In this document: one piece after another, positions 43,944 through 52,887 of the stretch | Layout: each line of letters begins with the position of its first letter | How positions within the stretch are numbered: the first letter of the stretch is position 1 | Source: JABMPR01 sp964508765 | GTDB taxonomy: Bacteria; Fidelibacterota; UBA8477; JABMPR01 | DNA length: 64,000 nucleotides | Direction of reading: 5' to 3' | Assembly (NCBI GenBank): GCA_964508765.1 | Contig: CAZDVD010000004.1 | Coordinates: forward strand, 70,707 to 134,706 | Position numbers and translations under genes: made by a program | The notes under the pieces: model-generated | Database searches by the model: none | What the model saw: only the letters and a program-made list of their open reading frames with translations | Told to the model about the DNA's origin: nothing

Positions 43944-44387
43944 TTATTCTTTAATAACCCAGACTTTAACTTCAGCTTTGATATCTGTGGCAACCTTGAT
44001 GGGAACATTATAGATACCCAGTGCTTTGAGGGGTTCCTCAAGCAGGATGTCACGTTTGTCAATCTCATAGCCTTTTGCGGCCAGGAGTTCAGCAATATCA
44101 GCAGCTGTAACGGCACCAAAAACCTTATCTTCCTCACCAACCTTCACAGAGGTTTCGAGGGAGATGTTTCCGAGCTTGGCAGCCAGTTGCTCAGCCTGTG
44201 CAGTTGCACGGGCGTTGCGGTTATCCTTCAATTTTTTCTCTTCTTCGAAAACACGAGAAAAACTACGGGTTGCTGGATAAGCAAGCTTCTGAGGAATTAG
44301 ATAATTCCTGGCATAACCATCTTTTACATTGACGGTTTTGCCAGCCTGCCCTAGAGATTCAATATCTTCACGTAAAATAATTTTCAT
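43944..44387 (-). CDS. rplI: ribosomal protein bL9
   Basis: 147 residues: MKIILREDIESLGQAGKTVN, then VKDGYARNYLIPQKLAYPAT and a long connecting helix into the C-terminal domain (KVFGAVTAADIAELLAAKGY; GIYNVPIKVATDIKAEVKVW). Full-length 50S protein. Third gene of the rpsF-rpsR-rplI cluster, 16 bases after rpsR. Confidence 0.97.
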   Translation of the reverse strand: MKIILREDIESLGQAGKTVNVKDGYARNYLIPQKLAYPATRSFSRVFEEEKKLKDNRNARATAQAEQLAAKLGNISLETSVKVGEEDKVFGAVTAADIAELLAAKGYEIDKRDILLEEPLKALGIYNVPIKVATDIKAEVKVWVIKE

Positions 44388-44403
44388 GATCAGATCCTTT
44401 CTC

Positions 44404-44637
44404 TTAGGCGTTCTTTACGTCATTGGTATATGGCAGTAAAGCAATATTCCGGGCACGTTTGATAGCTGTTACCAGTGATCTTTGATGCAGGGAGCAAGTA
44501 CCTGTAATACGACGTGGTAAAATTTTTCCCTGCTCTGTCACAAAGCGACGTAGCATGGAGGGGTTTTTGTAATCAATTTCCATTTTCTTATTTTCACAGA
44601 ATTTGCAAATCTTTTTTCTATAGGTGAACATTTTCAT
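44404..44637 (-). CDS. rpsR: ribosomal protein bS18
   Basis: 77 residues with the bS18 core YKNPSMLRRFVTEQGKILPR and RITGTCSLHQRSLVTAIKRA. The N-terminus keeps a CKFC pair and a later Cys (C48), close to the zinc-binding C+ form. In many bacteria ssb lies between rpsF and rpsR; here it is absent. Confidence 0.96.
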   Translation of the reverse strand: MKMFTYRKKICKFCENKKMEIDYKNPSMLRRFVTEQGKILPRRITGTCSLHQRSLVTAIKRARNIALLPYTNDVKNA

Positions 44638-44668
44638 ATAGAATTCTCTCTTTCTCTAATCCGGCCGA

Positions 44669-45331
44669 TTACTCTGCGTCAGCAGGCTTTTCAGCTTCTT
44701 CTTCAGGTTTTTCGTCTGCGGATTCTTCAACTGCAGGTTCAGCTTCAGCTACGGCAGGCTCTTCAGCCACAATTGCTTCTTCAACAACAACTTCAGTTGC
44801 TTCCTCTGTGACTTCAACCGGTGTCTCTTTAACCACTTCGGCTACTTCAGCTTTTTCTTCAGCTGCTTCAACAACAACTTCAGCGCCATCTTCAGATGCT
44901 ACTGCTGCTGGTGCTTCAGCTGGTTTTTCTTCATAGCGTCTTGGTCTGTGACCATCTCTGGAATCTCTAGAATCTCTACCTCCAGGACGTCTTCCACGGT
45001 CAGCCTCGAAAGCCTGTGGAACAGTCAGTGTTTCAAAATCAGGAAACTCATCGAGACGAATAGTCATATAATGAAGCACGCCTGATTCGATTTCAAATTC
45101 ACGAGCAAGCTCAGAGATATCTGGGTTTTCGCCTTGAAAATGCATTAAAACATAATTTCCATAGCGTTCTTTATCGATAGCGTAAGCCAGCTTGCGTTTG
45201 CCCCAATGTTGGGTATTTGCAAGCTCACCGCCTACATTCTTCAGGACTTCTTCCACTCTTGCAACAACGGCGGAGATTCCTTCACTATCAAAGTTGATAT
45301 TTACAATATAAAGGCACTCATACTTTTTCAA
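44669..45331 (-). CDS. rpsF: ribosomal protein bS6 with acidic C-terminal extension
   Basis: 220 residues. The first 100 are normal bS6 (MKKYECLYIVNINFDSEGIS; NTQHWGKRKLAYAIDKERYG; LHYMTIRLDEFPDF). A short Arg/Asp-rich linker (GRRPGGRDSRDSRDGHRPRR) is followed by roughly 90 residues of Glu/Ala/Val, far beyond the 95-135 of most bS6 and beyond the short poly-Glu tail that RimK adds in E. coli. The tail is probably disordered. It lies 12 bases after hppA. Confidence 0.93.
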   Translation of the reverse strand: MKKYECLYIVNINFDSEGISAVVARVEEVLKNVGGELANTQHWGKRKLAYAIDKERYGNYVLMHFQGENPDISELAREFEIESGVLHYMTIRLDEFPDFETLTVPQAFEADRGRRPGGRDSRDSRDGHRPRRYEEKPAEAPAAVASEDGAEVVVEAAEEKAEVAEVVKETPVEVTEEATEVVVEEAIVAEEPAVAEAEPAVEESADEKPEEEAEKPADAE

Positions 45332-45343
45332 GAGCGAACCTCC

Positions 45344-47506
45344 TTATAGACCTATGGTTGCAATCAGTGGTGCAATCACCAGTGATACAACCGACATTAA
45401 TTTTATCAAAATATTCAGTGATGGTCCTGAGGTATCCTTGAAAGGATCACCCACGGTATCACCAACGACGGCAGCCTTGTGAACATCGGAACCTTTTCCA
45501 TACTTAATTCCGTTTATCTCTACTCCGTCTTCTACCATTTTTTTAGCATTGTCCCAGGCGCCACCAGCATTTGACTGGAAGATGGCCATAAGAACACCTG
45601 TTACCGTCACACCGGCAAGTAAACCACCCAGAGCTTCAGCACCAAATATGTAACCCACAACTACTGGTGTTAGAATAGCCAGTAAACCGGGAAGCATCAT
45701 TTCTTTGATAGCAGCTTCAGTGGAAATCGTAACACATTTACCATACTCAGCTTTACCATCAGCAGCATCAAAGACCTTCTTGTCTTCTACAGACATTTCC
45801 TCATCTTCTTCATACTTTTTCATCACAACCAACGCTGCAGCAAGCTCAGGGATGGTTTTAAACTGACGACGGACTTCTTCAATCATAGCCATGGCGGCAC
45901 GACCAACAGCTCCCATTGCCATTGATGAAAAGACAAAGGGTAGCATACCACCAACAAACAAACCTGCCATAACCGTGGGATCTGTAATACTGATACTCAT
46001 TGAGCCGCCACCACGAATAACTTCTACTGTGGTGCGAAAAGCAGCAAAAAGAGCCAGTGCTGTTAAAGCAGCTGATCCAATTGCAAAACCTTTTCCTACA
46101 GCTGCAGTGGTGTTACCCACAGCATCCAGCTTGTCAGTACGCTTACGAACCTCAGGTGGCATTTGAGCCATTTCAGCAATACCACCGGCATTATCAGAGA
46201 TAGGACCATAGGCATCAATTGCCAGCTGCATTCCAGTGTTGGCTAACATTCCCAGGGCAGCCATGGCAATACCATAGAGACCTGCAAATTCAAAAGCTGC
46301 CATAATACTGGCTGCGATAATCAGTACAGGAACAGCGGTTGACTGCATACCTACACCCAGACCAGCGATCAAGTTGGTTGCTGCGCCTGTCTGTGATTGG
46401 TTTACGATGGAGTTCACAGGTCCTGAATTGGTTCCGGTATAGTGTTCTGTAATAAAACCAATACCCAGACCGGCAGCCAGACCAATGGTACTGGCCCAGA
46501 ACACGCCATAACTGGTATATTCAACACCACCCAGCGTGAATGTGGCCGGTAGCATCATGGTAATCATGAAAAACATGACTACAACCATGATACCCGATGA
46601 ACCAAACTCACCAATATTGAGACCCCTCTGAGGGTCTCCACCTTCTTTTACAGAAACCATAAAGGTACCTGTAATAGAAACGAGGATTCCTGCTGCTGCA
46701 ATGAGCAAAGGCAAGAATACGAATTCAGGTGCTAGAGCGCCACTCACCATAATGGTGGCTCCCAAAACCATTGAACCCACAATTGATCCTACATAGGATT
46801 CGAAAAGATCAGCACCCATACCAGCAACATCACCAACGTTGTCACCCACATTATCAGCAATAGTGGCAGGATTCAGAGGATGATCCTCAGGAATACCGGC
46901 TTCAACCTTGCCAACAAGATCAGCACCAACATCAGCAGCTTTGGTATAAATACCGCCACCGACACGGGCAAACAATGCAATGGAGCTGGCTCCCAGTGAA
47001 AAACCGGAAAGCACAGACATCACCATGCTCATATCTGTAAATATTTCTCTATAGACCAGGAATAGACCACCCAGACCAATCACGCCTAACCCTACAACGC
47101 TCAGACCCATGACGGATCCACCAGCAAAGGCAACGCCCAGAGCTTTAGCCAGACCTGTACGGGCTGCTTGAGATGTGCGATAATTGGCTTTGGTAGCAAC
47201 GCGCATACCCAGAAAGCCAGCCAGGCCAGACGCCAGGGCACCCACAACAAATGATGCGGCTACGAGGGGACTTTTCCCTTCCCCACTATTGGCTACACCC
47301 AATAGAATGGCTACTGCCACAATAAAGATTGCCAGTACACGATATTCAGCTTTCAGGAAGGCCATGGCACCATCAGCAATGTGCTTGCCGATAAGTTTCA
47401 TCTTATCTGAACCTTCATCCTGTTTATTGACCCAGCCTGTTTTCCAAAACGCAAACGCCAAGGCAACAAATCCCGAGATGGGGACCCAGATCATCATTTC
47501 ACTCAT
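45344..47506 (-). CDS. hppA: membrane-bound (H+ or Na+) pyrophosphatase
   Basis: 720 residues, about 16 membrane segments. Active-site loops are intact: GGIYTKAADVGADLVGKVEA, PEDHPLNPATIADNVGDNVG and the C-terminal VVGDTVGDPFKDTSGPSLNI. The sequence GNTTAAVGKGFAIGSAALTA has Ala where K+-independent enzymes have Lys, so I infer the K+-dependent class; Na+ versus H+ pumping cannot be settled by eye. It couples PPi hydrolysis to ion export, using PPi made in biosynthesis (for example by the tRNA synthetase nearby). Start lies two bases from the pth stop. Confidence 0.95.
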   Translation of the reverse strand: MSEMMIWVPISGFVALAFAFWKTGWVNKQDEGSDKMKLIGKHIADGAMAFLKAEYRVLAIFIVAVAILLGVANSGEGKSPLVAASFVVGALASGLAGFLGMRVATKANYRTSQAARTGLAKALGVAFAGGSVMGLSVVGLGVIGLGGLFLVYREIFTDMSMVMSVLSGFSLGASSIALFARVGGGIYTKAADVGADLVGKVEAGIPEDHPLNPATIADNVGDNVGDVAGMGADLFESYVGSIVGSMVLGATIMVSGALAPEFVFLPLLIAAAGILVSITGTFMVSVKEGGDPQRGLNIGEFGSSGIMVVVMFFMITMMLPATFTLGGVEYTSYGVFWASTIGLAAGLGIGFITEHYTGTNSGPVNSIVNQSQTGAATNLIAGLGVGMQSTAVPVLIIAASIMAAFEFAGLYGIAMAALGMLANTGMQLAIDAYGPISDNAGGIAEMAQMPPEVRKRTDKLDAVGNTTAAVGKGFAIGSAALTALALFAAFRTTVEVIRGGGSMSISITDPTVMAGLFVGGMLPFVFSSMAMGAVGRAAMAMIEEVRRQFKTIPELAAALVVMKKYEEDEEMSVEDKKVFDAADGKAEYGKCVTISTEAAIKEMMLPGLLAILTPVVVGYIFGAEALGGLLAGVTVTGVLMAIFQSNAGGAWDNAKKMVEDGVEINGIKYGKGSDVHKAAVVGDTVGDPFKDTSGPSLNILIKLMSVVSLVIAPLIATIGL

Positions 47507-47507
47507 A

Positions 47508-48107
47508 TTAATTTTCCTCCTTTAAATCCTCAGCCTGAGCTTTACGGGGATTGATATTGAAACGATTCATCGTGTTATCAATATCATCTTTCAACCAATA
47601 CTCGAGAGCATCAGCCGCTTTACCCAACTGCTCAGGGAGAACAGTCAAATCATTTTTGGAATAATTCTCTAATACAAAATCTTCAGAAAGTCGACGACCC
47701 TGATCTCCACCAATGCCCATGCGAATGCGTGGGAAAGTTGTGTCGCTCAGGTGTTGGATGACCGATTGCATACCTCTGTGAGTTCCAGCACCACCCTGCT
47801 TACGCAGACGCATTTCTGGAAAGAGAATGTCAAGATCATCAAAAACAATCATACAGTCTTCTGTGGCAATTTTGAAATAATCGACCAAATGACGTACGGC
47901 CTGGCCACTGTTATTCATATAAGTGGTTGGCTTCATCAGGATTGCATCCCGTTGTGCGCTTTTAGCAAAGACATAACTGCCCTTGCCTGGTTTAAAGCTG
48001 ACCTGCCAACGTTGGGCAAGTTCATCAATGACCATGAAACCGGCGTTGTGTCGGGTCTTTGCATACCGATCACCCGGATTTCCAAGACCAATGATTGCTC
48101 GTAGCAC
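47508..48107 (-). CDS. pth: peptidyl-tRNA hydrolase
   Basis: 199 residues. IIGLGNPGDRYAKTRHNAGF holds the catalytic His (in T-R-H-N-A-G-F); TYMNNSGQAV and FDDLDILFPEMRLRKQGGAG supply the Asn and Asp. Recycles peptidyl-tRNA released from stalled ribosomes. It follows rplY by 21 bases, the usual order prs-rplY-pth. Confidence 0.97.
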   Translation of the reverse strand: MLRAIIGLGNPGDRYAKTRHNAGFMVIDELAQRWQVSFKPGKGSYVFAKSAQRDAILMKPTTYMNNSGQAVRHLVDYFKIATEDCMIVFDDLDILFPEMRLRKQGGAGTHRGMQSVIQHLSDTTFPRIRMGIGGDQGRRLSEDFVLENYSKNDLTVLPEQLGKAADALEYWLKDDIDNTMNRFNINPRKAQAEDLKEEN

Positions 48108-48128
48108 AATACGTCTCTTTGATATCGA

Positions 48129-48806
48129 TTATTTTTCGTCACTACCTGTATCAGATTCTTTTTTCTCACCGTCTTCTGATTCTGATCCTTCTTCATCCTC
48201 GAATTCCAGATCATCTTCATCAACTTCAACAACAACTTCTTCCATTTTCTGTGGTAGAACGACAGAAATGATTGTGATGTCTTCAGCAATGAGAACTTCA
48301 TAGTCATCACTCTGGATATCACTGGCGTGGATACCGTCACCGATGTTCAATTCAGATACATCGACTTCAATGGAATCAGGTACATCCTCACCTTTACAGC
48401 GAACCACAACCTCATGGATAGGCTGCTGGAGAACACCACCTTCTTGTACACCAAGTGCCAGTCCATTAGCGATCACGGATACGGGAATTTCGATGATGTC
48501 ACGAAGACGTACACCGAAGAAATCCATATGCAGGATTTTGTCTGTTACTGGATGCCATTGGACATCTTTCACCATGGCTCGGCGTTGCTCGCCGTCAATA
48601 GTGATGTTAAAAATTTGTTCTCCTGAATGCATAGCTTCGCGCAGATGTGTTTCGGTCATAACATAGGACTGAGCTTCTTCACCACCTGAATAGAAATTCA
48701 CGGGGACATAGCCATTCCTGCGGAGTGCTTTTGCAGCTTTCCGACCAAATTCACTTCTCTGCTCAATCTGCAATTCGAAACGTTCTTTTTTCTTTGCTTG
48801 AGCCAT
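48129..48806 (-). CDS. rplY: ribosomal protein bL25 (CTC type) with acidic tail
   Basis: 225 residues. The N-terminal 5S-rRNA-binding domain (QRSEFGRKAAKALRRNGYVP) is joined to the TL5/CTC C-terminal domain (LHMDFFGVRLRDIIEIPVSV; GGVLQQPIHEVVVRCKGEDV). The last 35 residues are nearly all Asp, Glu and Ser (EDDLEFEDEEGSESEDGEKK). Long form of L25 that binds 5S rRNA in the central protuberance. Confidence 0.95.
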   Translation of the reverse strand: MAQAKKKERFELQIEQRSEFGRKAAKALRRNGYVPVNFYSGGEEAQSYVMTETHLREAMHSGEQIFNITIDGEQRRAMVKDVQWHPVTDKILHMDFFGVRLRDIIEIPVSVIANGLALGVQEGGVLQQPIHEVVVRCKGEDVPDSIEVDVSELNIGDGIHASDIQSDDYEVLIAEDITIISVVLPQKMEEVVVEVDEDDLEFEDEEGSESEDGEKKESDTGSDEK

Positions 48807-48830
48807 TTTTACTTCCTTTATCTCTTTATA

Positions 48831-49763
48831 CTAAATATCAAATAAAACACTGATTGATTCTTCGTTATGAATCCGCTGAATCGCTTCCCCGAAAACGGGA
48901 GCCACGCTAATGGACATCAATTTATCGATGCGCTTTTTAGCGCCGATATTGATGGTGTCCGTTACCAGGATGTGATCAATAGGTACCTTGCTTAGGCGCT
49001 TAATGGCAGGACCCGAAAGCACACCATGGGTGACAGCGGCATTTACTGAAAGGGCTCCCATCGCTCGCGCTTTTTTTGCTGCTGCGACCATGGTACCAGC
49101 TGTATCGACCATATCATCCATGATTAACACATTCTTTGCTCCAACCTTACCAATCAAGTGCATAACTTCAGCCTTATTGTGTTCAGGTCGACGTTTGTCA
49201 ATAATTGCTAAACTCGCGTCCAGTAGCTTTGCATAAGATCGTGACATGGGGACAGAACCAATATCTGGTGCCAATACGACCATATTTTCAAGACCAAGAT
49301 CCTTAATCGCCCCGACCAAGACTTTCTTGGAGTAGAGGTGATCGAAGGGAATGTTGAAATATCCCTGGATCTGGCTACTGTGAAGATCCATTGAGACCAC
49401 ACGGTCAGCTCCAGCAGTTTGAATAAGATCAGCAAACAATTTGGCGCTGATGGGGACGCGGGGTTGATCTTTACGATCCTGTCTCGCATACCCGTAGTAT
49501 GGAATGACGGCCGTGACACGTCGAGCTGAAGCTCTTTTAGCTGCATCCAACATCAACAACAATTCAATCATATTCGTATCTGGTGGATTGGTGCTTTGGA
49601 TAATAAAGACATCTTCGCCACGAATATTCTCATCGAAGCGAATCCATAGCTCACCATCACTAAATGGCTTGATTGTCATTTTCCCTAACTCAATGTTCAG
49701 ATACTTGGCGATAGCTTTGCCAAACTCTGGGTTGGCTCTACCACAAAAAAACTTGGGATTCAT
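48831..49763 (-). CDS. prs: ribose-phosphate pyrophosphokinase
   Basis: 310 residues, class I PRPP synthetase. FCGRANPEFGKAIAKYLNIE, RFDENIRGEDVFIIQSTNPP, GYARQDRKDQPRVPISAKLF (ATP and metal loop) and the PRPP loop VLIMDDMVDTAGTMVAAAKK are all present. Makes PRPP for nucleotides, His and Trp. Followed by rplY and pth; preceded on minus by tRNA-Gln and ispE. Confidence 0.97.
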   Translation of the reverse strand: MNPKFFCGRANPEFGKAIAKYLNIELGKMTIKPFSDGELWIRFDENIRGEDVFIIQSTNPPDTNMIELLLMLDAAKRASARRVTAVIPYYGYARQDRKDQPRVPISAKLFADLIQTAGADRVVSMDLHSSQIQGYFNIPFDHLYSKKVLVGAIKDLGLENMVVLAPDIGSVPMSRSYAKLLDASLAIIDKRRPEHNKAEVMHLIGKVGAKNVLIMDDMVDTAGTMVAAAKKARAMGALSVNAAVTHGVLSGPAIKRLSKVPIDHILVTDTINIGAKKRIDKLMSISVAPVFGEAIQRIHNEESISVLFDI

Positions 49764-49873
49764 TCGCTCTACTTCCGTTTGTTGGTTGGCGTTTTGGGTA
49801 AGTGCCTATTCAAGTCGTCCCAGCTCTGACTTTTGTCAGGGCCCAGGTACATGTTGACTTGAAATAGAAAGTG

Positions 49874-49944
49874 TTCCGGGAGGAGGATTCGAACCCCCAT
49901 GACCAGCTCCAAAAGCTGGTGTCCTACCTTTGAACGATCCCGGA
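49874..49944 (-). tRNA. tRNA-Gln (anticodon UUG)
   Basis: On minus the 7-bp acceptor stem is TCCGGGA/TCCCGGA, the anticodon arm is CCAGC-TTTTGGA-GCTGG giving anticodon TTG, and the T arm is GGGGGTTCGAATCCTCC. Seventy-one bases including an A discriminator; the 3' CCA is not encoded (CAC follows). Lies between ispE and prs. Confidence 0.93.
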
Positions 49945-49953
49945 AGGCAATAT

Positions 49954-50799
49954 TTAGATGACGGGGAGGGTGATCTGGGTATGGTAACGGTTTATAAAAA
50001 ACGATTGAGCAACTTTTGCTTGTTCAAGGTTGTCAAAGATGCCATACACAGTCGAGCCACTACCCGACAAACTGGCAAAATATGCTCCTTGATTAAGGAG
50101 TTCGCTTTTTAGCGTGCCAATTTCTGGATGTATATGAAAAACTACAGATTCAAATTCGTTATCAAAAAACCGTACCAGTGTTGCCTTTTCTAAAAGGCGG
50201 CCAAAAGTAAACGGAGCCTTAGGGGGTGTCAATGGTATTTTTAGTGCTTCAAATGCCTGTTTTGTAGAGACATGAATGGGCGGAATAATGAGTAGTATAA
50301 ACCCTTCGAAGCCCAACTTCAGTTTCTCAAGTTTCTCACCAACACCTTGACCGTGCTGTAAGCCGCCTTCAATAAAGAAAGGTACATCAGCTCCCAACTC
50401 CAAAGCCAGCTCAAGCAAATGCTCAGTTGACAGTGGAAAACCAGCAATCTGATTTAAGCCTTTGAGCACAGCCACACCATCGGCACTCCCCCCGCCAAGC
50501 CCAGATCCAGGTGGCACTTTTTTCTCAAGGGTAATCTTTACTGGAAGTGCTTTCCCAGTGGCTTCTCTGAAGAGTTGCTTCGCATGAAGACAGATATTAT
50601 TGCCACCATCATCAAAGCTAAGGCCCTCCATACTGAAACTGAATTTTTCTGCTGGTTCGAAATGGAGGATGTCACCCCAATCCAACTCCTGAAATACTGT
50701 ATCCAGGTCATGATAGCCATCTGGTCTTTTACGGATAATGCGTAACTTTAAATTTACCTTGGTGTGAGCAGAAATATCGAATGGTTTAAAGGGCTTCAT
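49954..50799 (-). CDS. ispE: 4-diphosphocytidyl-2-C-methyl-D-erythritol kinase
   Basis: 281 residues of the GHMP kinase fold. AHTKVNLKLRIIRKRPDGYH, the ATP loop KVPPGSGLGGGSADGVAVLK and SLSGSGSTVYGIF are the three GHMP motifs. Acts in the MEP isoprenoid pathway after IspD; ispF lies 2 kb away in this window. It heads the tRNA-Gln-prs-rplY-pth stretch. Confidence 0.96.
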   Translation of the reverse strand: MKPFKPFDISAHTKVNLKLRIIRKRPDGYHDLDTVFQELDWGDILHFEPAEKFSFSMEGLSFDDGGNNICLHAKQLFREATGKALPVKITLEKKVPPGSGLGGGSADGVAVLKGLNQIAGFPLSTEHLLELALELGADVPFFIEGGLQHGQGVGEKLEKLKLGFEGFILLIIPPIHVSTKQAFEALKIPLTPPKAPFTFGRLLEKATLVRFFDNEFESVVFHIHPEIGTLKSELLNQGAYFASLSGSGSTVYGIFDNLEQAKVAQSFFINRYHTQITLPVI

Positions 50800-51017
50800 T
50801 TCTCAATCAATTTAGACCAGAACTGTGGATGCTCAAAGTGTTGCCAGTTTGAATTTGTGATGAGCATTTGCACAACAATCGATTTTCACACTACTTGCCA
50901 CAAAGCATGTATACTTTTATACTCAACGGTTTGACTTGTTATCAGATCGAACAGGACAAACATAAACATTTACATGCGGGAAATTCACATGTCACTTTTT
51001 AGAATCAGTTTCATCTA

Positions 51018-51628
51018 GAGCTGGGACTCTCAAGCGGCATAAGCAAGCATCATCTCAAAGGCAGCATCTTTATTTCTAAGCTGGAGAACTATATCTTTGC
51101 CCGAGTAGACTCCAGTGTTAATCGAGTCTTTCTCCCTTGTAATGAACCAAAGGTATCCAAGGTCTTCCAGAATTTGGATCAGGCCCAGCAACTGGGGTTT
51201 GAACTCACAGCAGATGGTGTCATCATACCAGCACTCCACTATGAGTTTGCCATCGCCTATACTTGAGGTGAAAATCTGGACAATGATACACCTCTCCCAG
51301 AAATGCCACCCCTTGAAACCGTATTGAATTTGAGGTACAGCTTTAAAGCACTACCCCTGTGGGTTCAGACAGAGGGACGCTGGGTCAGTGATCAGGATCG
51401 TGTGTCTGTGGAAAAGGGTGAAACGGCCACAAAAGGGTTTCAGGTTTATAACATCAAATCCGGGTTCTCAATGGAGAATGGATTGTCGCTCAGGGTTTCA
51501 ACAATATATTTGACACGGCTTACCATGAACACCTCAGTCGCAATTTTATTAAAAACACAGCAGATAGTGGCCTACCGCTTTATGAACCTGGCAGGAATAT
51601 TATTCTGGTTGTTGCTTATAAACTTTGA
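51018..51628 (+). pseudogene. decayed TonB-dependent receptor, C-terminal barrel only
   Basis: The frame at 51018 reads LELGLSSGISKHHLKGSIFI, SKLENYIFARVDSSVNRVFL and FELTADGVIIPALHYEFAIA, then AYT, an in-frame TGA at 51264-51266, and GENLDNDTPLPEMPPLETVL with NLRYSFKALPLWVQTEGRWV. Near 51475-51494 the frame shifts, and the other frame continues WIVAQGFNNIFDTAYHEHLS and ends PGRNIILVVAYKL with a stop at 51626-51628, the typical last strand of TonB receptors. At least one nonsense change and one frameshift, and the plug and N-terminus are gone. Spurious open frames in the area belong to this relic. Nothing else is seen at 50800-51017 beyond a likely ispE promoter. Confidence 0.82.
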
Positions 51629-51681
51629 AAGGGTGAAACCAAAGCAGTTCCGTTTTTGCTTCAACTCAAGGGCAATATTTT

Positions 51682-52131
51682 TTAAAGTGTTCTTAAATAT
51701 TCGAGGATTGCCCGAGCGTCATCTTCAGTCACGTTCTGAAAAGTCATAGGCACAAAGTACTCAGCCAACATGGCTTTCACTTCAGGATGTTTCTTGACCA
51801 TTTCATCCGGGTTCAGAATCATATTCAGAATGAATGCAGGTGAGCGTTTATTTGTCACACCAGCAAGAGGTGGTCCTACCAGACGCTCACTCACTTTATG
51901 ACAGGCCACACATTTTACTGTAAAAACATCAAGTCCTTTTTGGACCAGAGCATCATTCTGCGGACCGAGGGTGAACGAAACAATGGGGCCAATCCCATGT
52001 TTAATCTGATCTTGAGTGAGGCCTTCCGGGCTCAATTTTGGTACGTTTGCTTCCCTGGCAGTTTCGCTATCACCACCACAACTCATTAGTATCAAGGCCA
52101 AAATCAGGATTATTCCTGTCTTTTTTATCAT
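51682..52131 (-). CDS. c-type cytochrome lipoprotein
   Basis: 149 residues. Lipoprotein signal MIKKTGIILILALILMSCGG (lipobox L-M-S-C). Single heme site CVACHKV near residue 74, Met ligand in FVPMTFQNV near 129. It should carry electrons in the periplasm, membrane-tethered. The region GLDVFTVKCVACHK to TEDDARAILEYLRTL resembles the small cytochrome encoded in front of nosZ in FCB bacteria, but no nos genes are present. It converges with the decayed TonB receptor. Confidence 0.86.
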   Translation of the reverse strand: MIKKTGIILILALILMSCGGDSETAREANVPKLSPEGLTQDQIKHGIGPIVSFTLGPQNDALVQKGLDVFTVKCVACHKVSERLVGPPLAGVTNKRSPAFILNMILNPDEMVKKHPEVKAMLAEYFVPMTFQNVTEDDARAILEYLRTL

Positions 52132-52242
52132 TCTTTTCTCCTATTCATATCACGCAAGAATGTGTGAGATTATTTGTCATATTTTCGGTCAAAAAAAGAG
52201 TCTAGTATTCTTTTGTTTGCCTCATATTGCTTATTTGTATCG

Positions 52243-52872
52243 TCAATGTGTATCTTTTCCTTCAGAGAGATTCTCTTTGACGATGGCATAACGATGAATG
52301 AGAAAAGCACTTACAATTGCCACAATCACAATGGATACAGCAGTATTATAGCGTTTGAGATAGACTCCGATCTGCTCCCAATTTTCACCAATTGTGCTAC
52401 CCAGCCAAATTAAGGTGCCATTCCATAACAAGCTGGAAATGGTTGAGAGAATGATAACTTTCCAGATATTGAGTTTTCCGATCCCTGAAAAGAGCCCAAC
52501 CACACTTCTCAGTCCTGCCAGAAAGCGGTTGATAAGCACAACGCCGTAACCCCATTTTTCAAACAAGAGTTCAACCCGCTGTAAGCTTTTTGGTGAAAAC
52601 CAGGTCTGTTGTTTGGAGTACATAAATCCCCGTCCATACTTGTATCCCGCCAAATAGAGAGTGAGAAAACCCAGGACACTGCCCATGAGGGTTGTGACCA
52701 AGGCCATGGAAAAGGAAAGTTCACCTCGACCAACAAGGTAAGCACCAAAAATCAGGATGGTATCACCAGGAACAGGGGGGAAAATGTTTTCTATATAAGA
52801 GGCTAAAAAAACAGTAAGGAAAACCAGCCAGGCTGGCGATTGTTCGATAAAGCATAAGAGGGGTTCCAACAT
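52243..52872 (-). CDS. DedA family membrane protein
   Basis: 209 residues, about five membrane segments. ENIFPPVPGDTILIFGAYLV is the DedA reentrant-helix motif (usually P-x-x-P-S/G-E/D), and INRFLAGLRSVVGLFSGIGK carries the conserved R-F-x-x-G-x-R. Family members scramble undecaprenyl phosphate and phospholipids across the inner membrane. It lies 15 bases downstream of ispF. Confidence 0.9.
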   Translation of the reverse strand: MLEPLLCFIEQSPAWLVFLTVFLASYIENIFPPVPGDTILIFGAYLVGRGELSFSMALVTTLMGSVLGFLTLYLAGYKYGRGFMYSKQQTWFSPKSLQRVELLFEKWGYGVVLINRFLAGLRSVVGLFSGIGKLNIWKVIILSTISSLLWNGTLIWLGSTIGENWEQIGVYLKRYNTAVSIVIVAIVSAFLIHRYAIVKENLSEGKDTH

Positions 52873-52887
52873 GTTAGAACAACTGGG

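Noticed and set aside
51030..51239. 69-codon minus-strand open frame
   Set aside because: It lies opposite the decayed TonB receptor and shows no protein-like features; a shadow of the relic.
51303..51749. 148-codon plus-strand open frame
   Set aside because: Its first part is the middle of the broken TonB receptor and its last part is out of frame, so it is not a separate gene.
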